Shown: positions 32,539 to 42,267, numbered from the stretch's first letter. The stretch: 64,000 nt of DNA from Pedobacter sp. Leaf216 (GCF_001421515.1 NZ_LMKM01000034.1:1-64000), one strand, 5' to 3'. Numbers and translations are program-made. The notes: a model not told the origin generated them from the letters alone.

Positions 32539-34758
32539 ATGAATAAGTCTCTTTCTGCACAAGAAACAAAAAGATATAGTTTAATCATCTGGAAAATACT
32601 AATTGGCGGAATTGCGCTATTTGCTATTTTTATTTCTATGATCGGTTTGGGCCTTTTTGGCGCATTACCTTCTTTCAGGGATATCGAACACCCAAAAAGC
32701 AATCAGGCTTCCGAAATTATTGCCGAAGATGGCCGTCCATTAGGTACATATTTTGTCCAAAACAGGTCCAATGTTACCTATAAGGATATTTCTGAAAATG
32801 TTATTAACGGATTAATTGCGACAGAGGATACCCGTTTTAAAGAACATTCGGGCATTGATTTTAAACGGACTTTTTCGATTATCGGATACAATTTAATCGG
32901 CAAAAAACAAGGTGCAAGTACCATTACCCAGCAGTTGGCTAAAAATCTTTTCCCTCGCGAATCAAACCTTAATTTCTTCTCATTGGTATTAACCAAATTC
33001 AAAGAGTGGATTGTTGCCGTTAAATTAGAGCGTAATTATACTAAAGAAGAGATCATCACCATGTATTTAAACACGGTTGATTTTGGAAACCAGGCTTATG
33101 GCATTAAATCTGCAGCGCGTGTTTACTTTAATACCACTCCCGATAAATTAAATTTAACACAGGCTGCAACCCTTGTGGGCATGCAAAAGGGAATCACCAT
33201 GTATTCGCCAACCCGCCACCCCGAACGTTCAAGAGACCGTAGAAATACGGTAATGGCCTTAATGGTTAAATCGGAACTGCTCACCCAACAAGAATTTGAC
33301 GAACAAAAGGAAAAACCTTTAAATCTACATTTTAATGCCGCAACCGTTAATGATGGCATTGCCCCTTACTTCCGCTCCGTACTGAAGAATGATATCAAAA
33401 CTATTTTTCAGGAGCAATCGATTACCAAACCTGATGGCACTCCTTACGATTTAGACCGCGACGGTTTGAAAATTTATACCACATTAAATTATGACATGCA
33501 GGTATATGCCGAAGAAGCCCAAAAAGAATACATGAAGGTATTACAGGCACAATTTATAGCCAGTTGGAAAGGAAGAAATCCATTTAAAGATAAAGCCTTG
33601 CAGATAGAACAGGGCATTAAACGCTCAGATCGTTATAAATCGTTAAAATTGGAAGGTAAATCTGAGGATGAAATTAAAGATGATTTCAATACCAAAACTG
33701 AAATGACCATTTTTACCTGGAAAGGGAATATTGATACCGTAATGAAACCTATCGACTCAGTTAGGTACTATAAAATGCTATTGCGTAATGCCATGATGAC
33801 GATGGACCCTACAAATGGTCATGTAAAGGCATGGGTGGGCGGCATCAATTACGAACATTTTAAATACGATCAGGTGAAAATGGGAACCAGGCAAGTAGGT
33901 TCGACAGCAAAACCTTTTACTTATGCCGTAGCGATCGAAAATGGTTATTCACCTTGTTATACTGTTCCAAATGTTCCGGTAACGATAGAAGGCTATGGAG
34001 ATCCGTGGACACCAAGAAACTCTGGGAAACCGTTGCCAGGCAATATTACATTACAAAAAGCACTCGCTTATTCACAAAACTTTGTTACAGCATATTTAAT
34101 GAAACAGGTTGGACCTGTTGCTGTATCTACTTTGGCCACCAAAATGGGGATACCAAATGTACCCGCATTTCCTTCCATCTGTTTAGGTACTTTCGATTCT
34201 TCTATTTTTAATATGGTGGGTGCGTATGGTGCATTTGCAAATAAAGGAACTTATACCAAACCGATTTATCTGTTAAGAATAGAGGATAAAAACGGCGTAG
34301 TTCTGTTTTCTCAGAAGGAAATACCAAAACCTATTATGAGCGAAGAAGTAGCTTATGTAATGACGAGAATGCTTAAAGGTGTGGTAACCAATGGAACCGG
34401 ATCGAGATTAAATTATAAATACAAGGTTAATGCACCAATCGGGGCTAAAACAGGTACTACACAAAATAACTCTGATGGATGGTTTATGGCCATTACTCCT
34501 CAATTGGTTACCGGTATTTGGACAGGTTGCGAAGACAGGGCCTTTCACTTCATTAGCACCAGCCAAGGAGAGGGAGCGAATACGGCACTACCAATTTTTG
34601 CAGGTTTTATAAAAAAAGTTTATGCAAATCCTTCCTTAAAAATCAGTCATGCAGATTTTGAAGCACCCAAATCTGGTGTTTCCATTACCTTCGATTGTAA
34701 TCAATACCAACAGCAAGAAGAAGGTACTAGCGAACTGGATGAGAAGTTAGGTTTCTAA
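32539..34758 (+). CDS. class A penicillin-binding protein (PBP1A-type)
   Basis: A bifunctional peptidoglycan synthase of 739 residues, anchored by one N-terminal TM segment (about 15-40). The glycosyltransferase 51 domain follows, with EDTRFKEHSG (catalytic Glu96) and GASTITQQLAKNLFPRE. The transpeptidase domain has the SxxK motif STAK (Ser455), SQN (Ser512) and KTGTT. It polymerises lipid II and crosslinks stem peptides. Length and order are normal for PBP1A. It is preceded by its own promoter-like element and followed by a toxin-antitoxin pair on the same strand. Confidence 0.95.
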   Translation: MNKSLSAQETKRYSLIIWKILIGGIALFAIFISMIGLGLFGALPSFRDIEHPKSNQASEIIAEDGRPLGTYFVQNRSNVTYKDISENVINGLIATEDTRFKEHSGIDFKRTFSIIGYNLIGKKQGASTITQQLAKNLFPRESNLNFFSLVLTKFKEWIVAVKLERNYTKEEIITMYLNTVDFGNQAYGIKSAARVYFNTTPDKLNLTQAATLVGMQKGITMYSPTRHPERSRDRRNTVMALMVKSELLTQQEFDEQKEKPLNLHFNAATVNDGIAPYFRSVLKNDIKTIFQEQSITKPDGTPYDLDRDGLKIYTTLNYDMQVYAEEAQKEYMKVLQAQFIASWKGRNPFKDKALQIEQGIKRSDRYKSLKLEGKSEDEIKDDFNTKTEMTIFTWKGNIDTVMKPIDSVRYYKMLLRNAMMTMDPTNGHVKAWVGGINYEHFKYDQVKMGTRQVGSTAKPFTYAVAIENGYSPCYTVPNVPVTIEGYGDPWTPRNSGKPLPGNITLQKALAYSQNFVTAYLMKQVGPVAVSTLATKMGIPNVPAFPSICLGTFDSSIFNMVGAYGAFANKGTYTKPIYLLRIEDKNGVVLFSQKEIPKPIMSEEVAYVMTRMLKGVVTNGTGSRLNYKYKVNAPIGAKTGTTQNNSDGWFMAITPQLVTGIWTGCEDRAFHFISTSQGEGANTALPIFAGFIKKVYANPSLKISHADFEAPKSGVSITFDCNQYQQQEEGTSELDEKLGF

Positions 34759-34771
34759 ATACTGTAATATA

Positions 34772-34816
34772 GCCTAAAATTTTAGGCCAAATTATAGGAG
34801 ATAAATATTAAATTTG
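34772..34816 (+). promoter_or_regulatory. palindromic operator candidate and -7 element of the TA pair
   Basis: A perfect 16-base palindrome GCCTAAAATTTTAGGC lies at 34772-34787, and TAAATTTGT (exact TAnnTTTGY) at 34809-34816. The palindrome covers the -33 region, where an antitoxin or TA complex would block transcription. The antitoxin ATG is 20 bases after the -7 box. Confidence 0.55.
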
Positions 34817-34835
34817 TAGTAGAAAATTGAAATAT

Positions 34836-35063
34836 ATGAGAGTTACGTTAGAAATATCAGATTTTGATGAGATGGAAAAACTCCTTTCTTTTTTCCAAAC
34901 TATGAAATTAGAAAATATAAAAATTATTTCTTCTCAAGAAGCAAAGCCTAATCTACGCAAGGGCAATAAGTCTATTAATCCAAAAGAGCTTTTTGGAATC
35001 TGGAAAGAAACGCCAAAAAACATAGAGGATATACGTACTAAAGCATGGAATCGTAAAACATAG
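34836..35063 (+). CDS. type II antitoxin (partner of PIN toxin)
   Basis: A 75-residue protein from ATG at 34836; a TTG three codons earlier is an alternative. The N-terminal part is beta-rich (MRVTLEISDFDEMEKLLSFF), and the C-terminal tail ELFGIWKETPKNIEDIRTKA resembles the toxin-wrapping tails of Bacteroidota antitoxins that pair with PIN toxins. It is 3 bases from the toxin gene. It has no recognisable AbrB or RHH motif, so the DNA-binding fold is uncertain. It would neutralise the toxin and probably repress its own promoter. Confidence 0.7.
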   Translation: MRVTLEISDFDEMEKLLSFFQTMKLENIKIISSQEAKPNLRKGNKSINPKELFGIWKETPKNIEDIRTKAWNRKT

Positions 35064-35066
35064 TTT

Positions 35067-35435
35067 ATGATTTTATGCGATATCAATATTCTTATACATG
35101 CCTTTAATGGAAACATTGCTACCATAGAATCATTAGAAGAAATTGGTTTCGAAAACATTGTTCTATCGTCTATTACAACCATAGAACTCCTGCAAGGAAT
35201 GGGAAATAAAAGCGAACTGGCACAAATGAAGAAAAAAATTAAATATTACGATATTTTTCATTTTGACAATCAGGTATCTCAAAAATCAATAGAACTTATA
35301 GAAAGCTTTAAACTGAGTCATAATCTTCAAATTCCTGATGCCATTATCGGAGCGACAGCAATTGTAAATAGTATTATGTTGTTTACTTACAATAAAAAAG
35401 ATTTCGATTTCATGCCTAATATTATTCTTTATTAA
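35067..35435 (+). CDS. VapC-like PIN-domain ribonuclease toxin
   Basis: A 122-residue PIN-domain protein. The acidic metal-binding residues are Asp5 in CDINILIHAF, Glu40 in TTIELLQG, Asp91 in QIPDAIIGATA and Asp112 in NKKDFD, all in the order of VapC toxins. Such toxins cut RNA, often initiator tRNA or rRNA loops. It directly follows the antitoxin gene (3-base gap). Gene size and order are typical of vapBC, and the pair is inserted between housekeeping genes without mobile-element remnants. Confidence 0.88.
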   Translation: MILCDINILIHAFNGNIATIESLEEIGFENIVLSSITTIELLQGMGNKSELAQMKKKIKYYDIFHFDNQVSQKSIELIESFKLSHNLQIPDAIIGATAIVNSIMLFTYNKKDFDFMPNIILY

Positions 35436-35443
35436 AAATACCA

Positions 35444-35451
35444 TATTTTTG
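35444..35451 (+). promoter_or_regulatory. -7 element TATTTTTG upstream of uvrC
   Basis: TATTTTTGC is an exact TAnnTTTGY match, 15 bases before the uvrC ATG, inside a small AT hairpin AAAAATA-CCA-TATTTTT (35434-35450). No clear -33 box is seen. Confidence 0.35.
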
Positions 35452-35466
35452 CTCCTTTAATTTTTC

Positions 35467-37269
35467 ATGAGCAGTTTCGACCATAAAACAGCATTAACCG
35501 CAATTCCGCATAAACCCGGCGTATACCAGTATTGGGATGCGGATGGAAAGCTGATGTACATTGGCAAGGCGAAAGATTTGCGCAACCGCGTTGGGTCTTA
35601 TTTCAATACCGACCGGAATCAGTTTAATGGCAAAACAAGGGTACTGGTATCCAGAATCAGAAAAATTACCTTTACTATAGTTGATACCGAAATAGATGCT
35701 TGGCTGCTGGAAAACAGCTTGATTAAAAAGCATCAGCCCAAGTTCAACATCAACTTAAAAGACGATAAAACCTATCCATGGATTATTGTTAAAAATGAGA
35801 ATTTTCCACGAATTTACTGGACAAGGAAGGTAATTAAAGATGGTTCTACCTATTTTGGCCCCTACGGCTCAATAGGCATGATGCATACCATTTTAGATCT
35901 TATTAAAGAAACTTATCCACTGCGTACCTGCAGTTTGCCCCTAACGGAGAAAAATATAGACGAAGGAAAATTTAAAGTTTGTTTAGAATACCAGATCGGC
36001 AACTGTAAAGGGCCTTGCCAAAATTATCAGACGGAAACCGACTACGACAAAAATATTGCTGAGATTAAAGAAATCTTAAATGGCAAAATTGGTAATGTAA
36101 TCCGCGATGTAAAAGGCATTATTAAATCCGCTTCGGAAGACTTGAACTTTGAAATGGCGCATCAATATGCCCGCCGATTACAGGTTTTGGAAAAATATCA
36201 AAGTAAATCGACTGTTGTAAACAGTGCCATTACCAATGTTGATGTGGTGAGCATTGCTTCTGATGAACGCTACGCTTTTGTAAACTACCTAAAGGTGATG
36301 AATGGTACAATCATCCAAACGCAAACCATAGAAGTTAAAAAACAACTCGATGAAAGCGACGATGAGATTTTAACCCTGGCGATGCTCGAATTCAGAACGA
36401 AGTTCAGTAGTACCTCAAAAGAAATTATTGTTCCTTTTGAACCTTCTTTAGAAGATGAAAGTTTAAAATTTACGGTTCCTAAACTGGGGGAAAAGAAAAA
36501 GCTTTTAGAACTTTCGCAAAAGAATGTTTTGTTCTTTAAAAAAGAGAAGTTAAATCAGTATGAAAAACTGAATCCAGACCTACGCACGGATCGGATTTTA
36601 GCAACCATGCAAAAAGATTTGCGTTTAACACAGCTTCCAAAACACATTGAATGTTTTGATAACTCCAATTTCCAGGGAAAATACCCGGTTTCTGCAATAG
36701 TAGTTTTTAAGGATGCCAAACCATCAAAAAAAGATTATCGCCATTTTAACGTGAAAACAGTTGAAGGTCCGAATGATTTTGCGACCATGGAAGAAGCCGT
36801 TTTCCGCCGTTATAGGAGAATGTTAGACGAAAACCAGACATTACCTCAACTCATCATTATTGATGGCGGTAAAGGACAGCTTTCGTCAGCAATGAAGAGT
36901 TTAAAATTATTGGGCATAGAAAACAAAGTAACAGTAATAGGCATTGCAAAACGTTTGGAAGAATTATTTTATCCAGGCGATTCTTATCCACTTTATTTGG
37001 ATAAAAAATCAGAAACCTTAAAGATAATCCAGCAGCTGCGTGATGAAGCCCACCGCTTCGGAATTACATTTCACCGTAAGAAACGCGACCAGGGAACACT
37101 TAAAACCGAACTCGAACAGATTGAAGGCATCGGTAAAACCACAGCTGATAAGCTGTTAACGCAGTTCAAATCTGTTAAAAAGATTAAAGAAGCTACAGAG
37201 AAAGAATTGGCTGAGGTATTGAATAAAAAGCAGATGCTCACCCTTAAAGCTTATTTCAATCAGGAATAA
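35467..37269 (+). CDS. uvrC: excinuclease ABC subunit C
   Basis: This is the dual-incision nuclease of nucleotide excision repair, 600 residues. It has the N-terminal GIY-YIG domain (KPGVYQYWDADGKLMYIGKA), a Cys-rich segment (FKVCLEYQIGNCKGPC), a UVR motif (LNFEMAHQYARRL), an RNase H-like endonuclease domain (HIECFDNSNFQG and IIIDGGKGQLSSA), and the C-terminal HhH pair (IEGIGKTTADKLL). Length is normal. It converges on gldN with a shared terminator. Confidence 0.96.
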   Translation: MSSFDHKTALTAIPHKPGVYQYWDADGKLMYIGKAKDLRNRVGSYFNTDRNQFNGKTRVLVSRIRKITFTIVDTEIDAWLLENSLIKKHQPKFNINLKDDKTYPWIIVKNENFPRIYWTRKVIKDGSTYFGPYGSIGMMHTILDLIKETYPLRTCSLPLTEKNIDEGKFKVCLEYQIGNCKGPCQNYQTETDYDKNIAEIKEILNGKIGNVIRDVKGIIKSASEDLNFEMAHQYARRLQVLEKYQSKSTVVNSAITNVDVVSIASDERYAFVNYLKVMNGTIIQTQTIEVKKQLDESDDEILTLAMLEFRTKFSSTSKEIIVPFEPSLEDESLKFTVPKLGEKKKLLELSQKNVLFFKKEKLNQYEKLNPDLRTDRILATMQKDLRLTQLPKHIECFDNSNFQGKYPVSAIVVFKDAKPSKKDYRHFNVKTVEGPNDFATMEEAVFRRYRRMLDENQTLPQLIIIDGGKGQLSSAMKSLKLLGIENKVTVIGIAKRLEELFYPGDSYPLYLDKKSETLKIIQQLRDEAHRFGITFHRKKRDQGTLKTELEQIEGIGKTTADKLLTQFKSVKKIKEATEKELAEVLNKKQMLTLKAYFNQE

Positions 37270-37340
37270 TTTCTTTAATAAACTTCATCCGCTCATCATA
37301 TTTTAGAAAGATTTTCCAATACGGTTAAAACGGGATATAA

Positions 37341-37371
37341 AAAAAGGCTCCGATTTAATCGAAGCCTTTTT
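37341..37371. terminator. bidirectional terminator between uvrC and gldN
   Basis: The stem AAAAAGGCT(C)CGAT / ATCG(A)AGCCTTTTT has a 3-base loop and T runs on both strands, and lies 8 bases from the gldN stop. It serves both converging units. Confidence 0.88.
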
Positions 37372-37378
37372 AATTAGA

Positions 37379-38290
37379 TTAGTATTCCCACAGACCTTGT
37401 TCGTAATCAAGAACAGATTTTTTGATCCTTTCTGATTCGTACAATCTTTCTCTCGGGTTAGTGATAATATCTCTGATTTTATTGTCGCCAGGATTTGATT
37501 CTTTAACAATATAGCTGCTAAATAAACGGCGGATAAAGAAATCATCAAAACTTAATGATGAAGCGTCATTATTAGTATTAATTAAACGCTTTTTAGTTAA
37601 AATTTCTCTTGCTTCCGGATAATACACCCAAAATACAGGCTGCCATTGTTTAGAAACCTCATTGTATTTTAATGGTGCGATACCTACAATACGAGGCTCG
37701 AAAATAGAACGTTTGGTATCAAAAATCCAATCTTCTTTAATTCTGAATTTTAAGAACAATTCTGGATTGAAGTCATTTACTACTGTAGTTACCGTTCCGG
37801 TTTTATTGTTCGAAACCTCTGCTGTTCCTAAAGCCGACTTTGCTGCAGAATCTGCAGACATTGGATTAAGAAAAGCATCATCCTCGTTTAACGCACTATC
37901 AATTGGTGAATATGCGGTGAGTTCGTCCTTTTTAATGGCTGAAATTAACACATCAATCAATCTAGATTTCGGTGATTTTAAGGCCGAATTAACAGTATCA
38001 CGTAAATCAATTTCCCTCCAGATCCGTTTTGCATAAAAAACATCCTCTTCCCTAACATCTGCCAAAGGAACCATTTCAGTACTGTCAATATCCTTACGGG
38101 CATAAAAGCCATCTTTCGGTGGTACCTTAAGCTTCTTTTTAGCCGTTTTAACAGGAGCTTTCACAGTATCTACTGCGGGTGCAGCAGCTACCGGCGCAGC
38201 TTTTTTTGGTGCTAACCTGGTAGGCTTTCTCTGTGCAAAAGCAAATGTGGTTAACAAAACTAAAATAGCAATACTTACAATCCTTTTCAT
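37379..38290 (-). CDS. gldN: type IX secretion ring protein GldN/PorN
   Basis: A 303-residue periplasmic protein with signal peptide MKRIVSIAILVLLTTFAFAQ, then a Pro/Ala/Lys linker. The GldN domain follows, with YARKDIDSTEMVPLADVREE then DVFYAKRIWREIDLRD, and it ends RLYESERIKKSVLDYEQGLW. With GldK it forms the periplasmic ring of the type IX secretion system. It is the last gene of gldKLMN, 7 bases after gldM. Confidence 0.93.
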   Translation of the reverse strand: MKRIVSIAILVLLTTFAFAQRKPTRLAPKKAAPVAAAPAVDTVKAPVKTAKKKLKVPPKDGFYARKDIDSTEMVPLADVREEDVFYAKRIWREIDLRDTVNSALKSPKSRLIDVLISAIKKDELTAYSPIDSALNEDDAFLNPMSADSAAKSALGTAEVSNNKTGTVTTVVNDFNPELFLKFRIKEDWIFDTKRSIFEPRIVGIAPLKYNEVSKQWQPVFWVYYPEAREILTKKRLINTNNDASSLSFDDFFIRRLFSSYIVKESNPGDNKIRDIITNPRERLYESERIKKSVLDYEQGLWEY

Positions 38291-38297
38291 CTTCTTT

Positions 38298-39830
38298 TTA
38301 TTTTACGCTAAACGCTAATGAAGGCAAAATTTTCTGGCGGCCATCTGGCCCAATAGAAACGATATCTTCAAAAAACACCCTTGTACCAGGCGTAATCGAG
38401 TTTATGGCTCCCTTAACCGCACCTGCAAAACTGCCACCACTACCAGGAATGGTAACAGCATCAGAACGAGGTTTGATAATTGTTAACTTATAACGTTGTA
38501 TTTTAAATTTAACATCAAAAGGGAAATCATCCAGATCTGCCTCAATTTCAGTTTCGCTTTTTAATTGTACCGAAGCTACATCCCCTCCAGCGCGGCCACC
38601 AACCTTAGCTACAGGAGTTGGAATTCCTTTAACCCTGAATTTTTGTGAGCCCAAGCTAACCGTTTTACCAGCGTTATTTGCGGATACATTAATGGATACT
38701 TCCTGACCAACCAGGCTGCCCGGAACGTTAACGTTATAGTTTCCGTTAGCACCAGACATTGAACCTCCTGAAATGGAAGCACGAACGCTTTCTAGTGGGA
38801 AACCTGCCGCCGATACTGTAAATGGATTCGGAATACCTGCATAAATTACATTCAGTTTCGTTGAAGAAACAGATGCTGAAGGTTTCGCTACCTGATAAGT
38901 TTGAGGCTGGGTTTTGTATTCCTTTACCTGCCCATCAGTTTGACGAACGCGTACAGTACCCACCCAGGTAAACTGTCCAACGCTACCTGTACCGCCAGTG
39001 TATGTTCCTTTACCGTCTTTAATAGACAATTTATTCCCATTAACTGTAATATCAGGTGTTGATCTGGAATCGCTGGCTGTTAAAAATACTTCCGCGGTAT
39101 AAGGCTGCCCTTGAATCACATAAGAAGTAGGTGCTACTGCAACTGCTGCAAACTGATCAAGATTAACCTGTGCCTTATCCATATTTCCGAACAATTTTTT
39201 AACAACTTCTGCTTCAGCATTCTTAGTATCTGTTTGCAGTTTAGTTAAAATAGTCATTGCAGCAGTTAATGGCGTACCCTCACCGAAGTAAGTTTCTTGC
39301 CAGTTGCCTTTTCTTTTTCTTGCAGGATCTTTGGCTTCAAGAGAGAATGCAACACTTGCTCTATCTTCCTTATCCAATAAAGAGATTAGCTTTTCGCGGG
39401 TTGCATTAATTCTTTTCTTTAACTCATCTGCCTTCTTTTGATTGATCATGATATTTTGAGCAATATCCTGATTTGATCTGTTTACTAAGTCTTCAGTTTC
39501 CGGATCGATTCCGTCACCAGCCTGAGTAAACTCTTTTTTAATGCTTTCAATATAGTTATTTAAATCATCAGCTGCCTTTTGCGCTTGTTTAGCCCTATCG
39601 TAAATAGGCTGGGCGCGTGCTGGCTCTTCTTTTAACTTTGAGTTTTCGAAGGCAGAAAATAATTGATTAATACTTGTATTTACATTGTTTTTAGAGGTAT
39701 CCAAACTATCGTTGATATTTTTGAATGCATCTAAAATGGTATCTGATACGTTTAAGGCCAACATCGCCAACAATACCAAATACATGATATTGATCATCCG
39801 CTGCCTCGTTGTTTCTTTTCCGCCTGCCAT
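38298..39830 (-). CDS. gldM: type IX secretion motor protein GldM/PorM
   Basis: A 510-residue inner-membrane-anchored protein. The N-terminus AGGKETTRQRMINIMYLVLL carries the single TM helix with the Arg near its cytoplasmic face. It is followed by a long helical region (about 40-220) and beta domains D2-D4, including VIQGQPYTAEVFLTASDS and IYAGIPNPFTVSAAGFP. It couples the GldL proton channel to the outer-membrane ring. The C-terminus is a beta domain ending PSLAFSVK. Length is normal. Confidence 0.95.
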   Translation of the reverse strand: MAGGKETTRQRMINIMYLVLLAMLALNVSDTILDAFKNINDSLDTSKNNVNTSINQLFSAFENSKLKEEPARAQPIYDRAKQAQKAADDLNNYIESIKKEFTQAGDGIDPETEDLVNRSNQDIAQNIMINQKKADELKKRINATREKLISLLDKEDRASVAFSLEAKDPARKRKGNWQETYFGEGTPLTAAMTILTKLQTDTKNAEAEVVKKLFGNMDKAQVNLDQFAAVAVAPTSYVIQGQPYTAEVFLTASDSRSTPDITVNGNKLSIKDGKGTYTGGTGSVGQFTWVGTVRVRQTDGQVKEYKTQPQTYQVAKPSASVSSTKLNVIYAGIPNPFTVSAAGFPLESVRASISGGSMSGANGNYNVNVPGSLVGQEVSINVSANNAGKTVSLGSQKFRVKGIPTPVAKVGGRAGGDVASVQLKSETEIEADLDDFPFDVKFKIQRYKLTIIKPRSDAVTIPGSGGSFAGAVKGAINSITPGTRVFFEDIVSIGPDGRQKILPSLAFSVK

Positions 39831-39870
39831 GTTTGATGTAGCTTTTCCTTTAAATTAAAAACTAAACAAA

Positions 39871-40677
39871 TTATACACGTGGGCTGTTCATAGCCGATAG
39901 CATATTGCCATAAATTGCATTAAGCGATGATAGGTTTTTAGCCAATTTGTTCACCTCTTCTTTAAACTGTTTCGAATCTTCCATCGATTCGTTAAAGTTC
40001 TGCATGGTTAAAGATAGGTTTGAATAAAATTTATTCATCGATTTTAAATGCGCACTCGAATCCTGTAATTCTAATTCATATACAGCATTTAAAGCAGATA
40101 AATTTTTAGCCAAATTGTTAACCTGGTCATGGTATGCCTGAGAATCTACGTTGCTCTCGCCCATTGCTTTTAAATTAGCTGTTGCCTTTTCAAAAGATGC
40201 ACTTAAATTGTCGAAACCAGCTGATGCCGTTTTAACTTTTCCAGTAAATTCGTTAGTAGCCGTAGAAGCATCAGCAACGTTAGAAATTGTTGCCACTTTA
40301 TCACCAAAAGTACGCAAACCTGTACCCAGGCTTTCAATCAGCTCTGGTCCGATTTTAGCGTCAGATAACATTTTGTCTAAAGCTGCTGTGTTCGAAGATC
40401 CTACTGCTGCAACCGGTCTTGCTGATGCTGTTGGTAACTCACCTTTAAAATCTGCATTTAATTCTGGGTAAACCCTTTCCCATGCTGGTTCTGGTTCTGG
40501 TGGAAAAAATCCGGTTAAAAAGAATAAAAATGCTTCCACTCCTAGACCAAGCCCAATCATGTAGTTACCCACAATTCCACCAATGTGTAGAATTTTAAAT
40601 AACGCTCCGATAATTACAATACTTGCTCCCCATGAAATCGCTACGTGTAACCAGCCTGGTTGTTTCTTTGCTGCCAT
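39871..40677 (-). CDS. gldL: type IX secretion motor protein GldL/PorL
   Basis: A 268-residue membrane protein with two TM helices (about 10-30 and 36-58). The second holds an acidic residue, Glu48 in GLGVEAFLFFLTGFFPP, as expected for the proton-conducting helix of the family. The cytoplasmic part is helical with repeated NLAKNLSALNAVYELEL / NLAKNLSSLNAIYGNML segments. With GldM it forms the energising motor. It lies between gldK and gldM, with spacers of about 40 bases each. Confidence 0.93.
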   Translation of the reverse strand: MAAKKQPGWLHVAISWGASIVIIGALFKILHIGGIVGNYMIGLGLGVEAFLFFLTGFFPPEPEPAWERVYPELNADFKGELPTASARPVAAVGSSNTAALDKMLSDAKIGPELIESLGTGLRTFGDKVATISNVADASTATNEFTGKVKTASAGFDNLSASFEKATANLKAMGESNVDSQAYHDQVNNLAKNLSALNAVYELELQDSSAHLKSMNKFYSNLSLTMQNFNESMEDSKQFKEEVNKLAKNLSSLNAIYGNMLSAMNSPRV

Positions 40678-40717
40678 AAAATTTTGATGTTTTTCTTTAG
40701 TTTTAGTTTATTTTGGT

Positions 40718-42043
40718 TTAATTTCTTAAGTCGGTACCAGGGTAAGATGAAACACATCTGAAACCAATATATGATCTTTGTGTATCTTGATATTCGTAAG
40801 TAGCTACTGCATTTTGTAAGAAATAGCCAGTATCTTTCCAAGATCCACCTTTAACTACCTTACGCTTTTTATATTTGCTATCATTAGCGCCCGCGTCATA
40901 AGTAAAGTTAGGATTCAGATCATGTAACAATGGGCTGGCACCTTTATTATATGCGGTTAATGTCCATTCAGAAACATTACCAGCCATATTGTACAAACCG
41001 TAATCGTTAGGGAAATAAGATCTTACACCTACAGTATAAATACCACCATCGCTCGAATAATCACCACGGCCTGGTTTAAAATTGGCCTGCAAACAGCCTT
41101 TGGTATTTCTAATGTAAGGGCCACCCCATGGGTATTTAGTTTTGGTATTGCCACCTCTTGAAGCATATTCAAATTCTGTTTCAGCAGGCAATCTGTAATC
41201 TGATCTTGATCCAACCGGAAGTTTTCTGGCTGTGGCAACACCATCATACAATCTTGTTCTCCAGTGAGAGAATGCTTTTGCCTGCTCCCAGCTTACGCCA
41301 ACTACAGGATAATCATCATAAGAAGGGTGATTGTAATAACCACGAACCATTGGATCGTTTTGTGAATAAGAATAATCCGTTTTCCAAACCATTGTATCCG
41401 GATAAATAGCAACATTATAACGGTCGATATAATCCTGACGCTTAGCATTTGGATTCTTATGGCCAATTGCTGCCTTTTCCATATTGAGTTCGGCGTAAGA
41501 ATATTCAAACTTGCGAACATCCAGTTCTTTTTTGCCTGGAAGAGCATCTAAACCTGAGTAATACATCCCATCAAGCTGACTAGCCTGAGCAGCAGCAGTA
41601 CCTCTACCCCTGTTGCGCCAAATATTTGAGCCATTTGGTCCAACTCTTTTCCAATCGATGTATTTTTCTCCACCAACTGCAGCGGCAGCATTACCTCGTG
41701 GGGTAATCATAAACTGCTGAGGATTGCCCATCATTACAATAGCAATCGAATCGCGTACCCAATTGGTAAACTGGCGATATTCAGCGTTTGAGATCTCAGT
41801 CTGATCCATGAAAAATGCACTGATAGTAGTCATTCTACTTGGCCCGTTCTGAGAAAAGGTAATATCTTCATCAGAACCTCCCAGTGGAGTATGCCCAGGC
41901 GGTATATAAACCATTCCTAGTGGGATTCTATCGTTTTTAAATTTTCGGTTATAAGCACCCACCAGCTCACCCTGACCGCCATGGCCACAGCTTGCTAGCA
42001 TCACAGTTATACCTACAATAGCTAGAAAGTAGATTTTCTTCAT
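40718..42043 (-). CDS. gldK: type IX secretion lipoprotein GldK/PorK
   Basis: A 441-residue lipoprotein from ATG at 42043; a longer frame to 42115 is rejected because the signal and lipobox (VMLASCGHGG) begin here. The mature part is an FGE-sulfatase-like (SUMF1) fold: GMVYIPPGHTPLGGSDED, then DQTEISNAEYRQF, YPVVGVSWEQAKAFSHWR, RLPAETEFEYASRGG, NVSEWTLTAY and a C-terminal GGSWKDTGYFLQN / SYIGFRCV. It lacks the catalytic Cys pair of true FGE. It forms the periplasmic ring with GldN and leads the operon. Confidence 0.94.
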   Translation of the reverse strand: MKKIYFLAIVGITVMLASCGHGGQGELVGAYNRKFKNDRIPLGMVYIPPGHTPLGGSDEDITFSQNGPSRMTTISAFFMDQTEISNAEYRQFTNWVRDSIAIVMMGNPQQFMITPRGNAAAAVGGEKYIDWKRVGPNGSNIWRNRGRGTAAAQASQLDGMYYSGLDALPGKKELDVRKFEYSYAELNMEKAAIGHKNPNAKRQDYIDRYNVAIYPDTMVWKTDYSYSQNDPMVRGYYNHPSYDDYPVVGVSWEQAKAFSHWRTRLYDGVATARKLPVGSRSDYRLPAETEFEYASRGGNTKTKYPWGGPYIRNTKGCLQANFKPGRGDYSSDGGIYTVGVRSYFPNDYGLYNMAGNVSEWTLTAYNKGASPLLHDLNPNFTYDAGANDSKYKKRKVVKGGSWKDTGYFLQNAVATYEYQDTQRSYIGFRCVSSYPGTDLRN

Positions 42044-42084
42044 ATTTTTTACGGTGTGCAAAGCACGATTAGGAGCAATTTTAT

Positions 42085-42116
42085 CAAAAATCACTACAAT
42101 TATCAACAAAAGCAAA
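42085..42116 (-). promoter_or_regulatory. candidate promoter of gldKLMN
   Basis: On the minus strand TTTG (42113-42116) is followed after 20 bases by GATTTTTG (42085-42092), one base off TAnnTTTG. Spacing fits the Bacteroidota sigma factor, and the gldK ATG is about 42 bases downstream. Confidence 0.4.
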
Positions 42117-42196
42117 TATTTTACATGAAATCATCACTAAAAGGCAATTAAAATTTTGTTAACTAAATTTTAACCACCTCTAATTTTGTTAATAAT

Positions 42197-42232
42197 ATGC
42201 GTAACTCTCTTATTTACAGCGAAGTTACGCAT
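42197..42232. terminator. hairpin between hemD and gldK, possible terminator
   Basis: A perfect 9-bp inverted repeat ATGCGTAAC / GTTACGCAT has an 18-base loop and lies 35 bases past the hemD stop on the minus strand. There is no strong T run, so it could be an operator or RNA element instead. Confidence 0.4.
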
Positions 42233-42267
42233 TTATTATAATGACTAAAAATAATTTATAGAATGTA

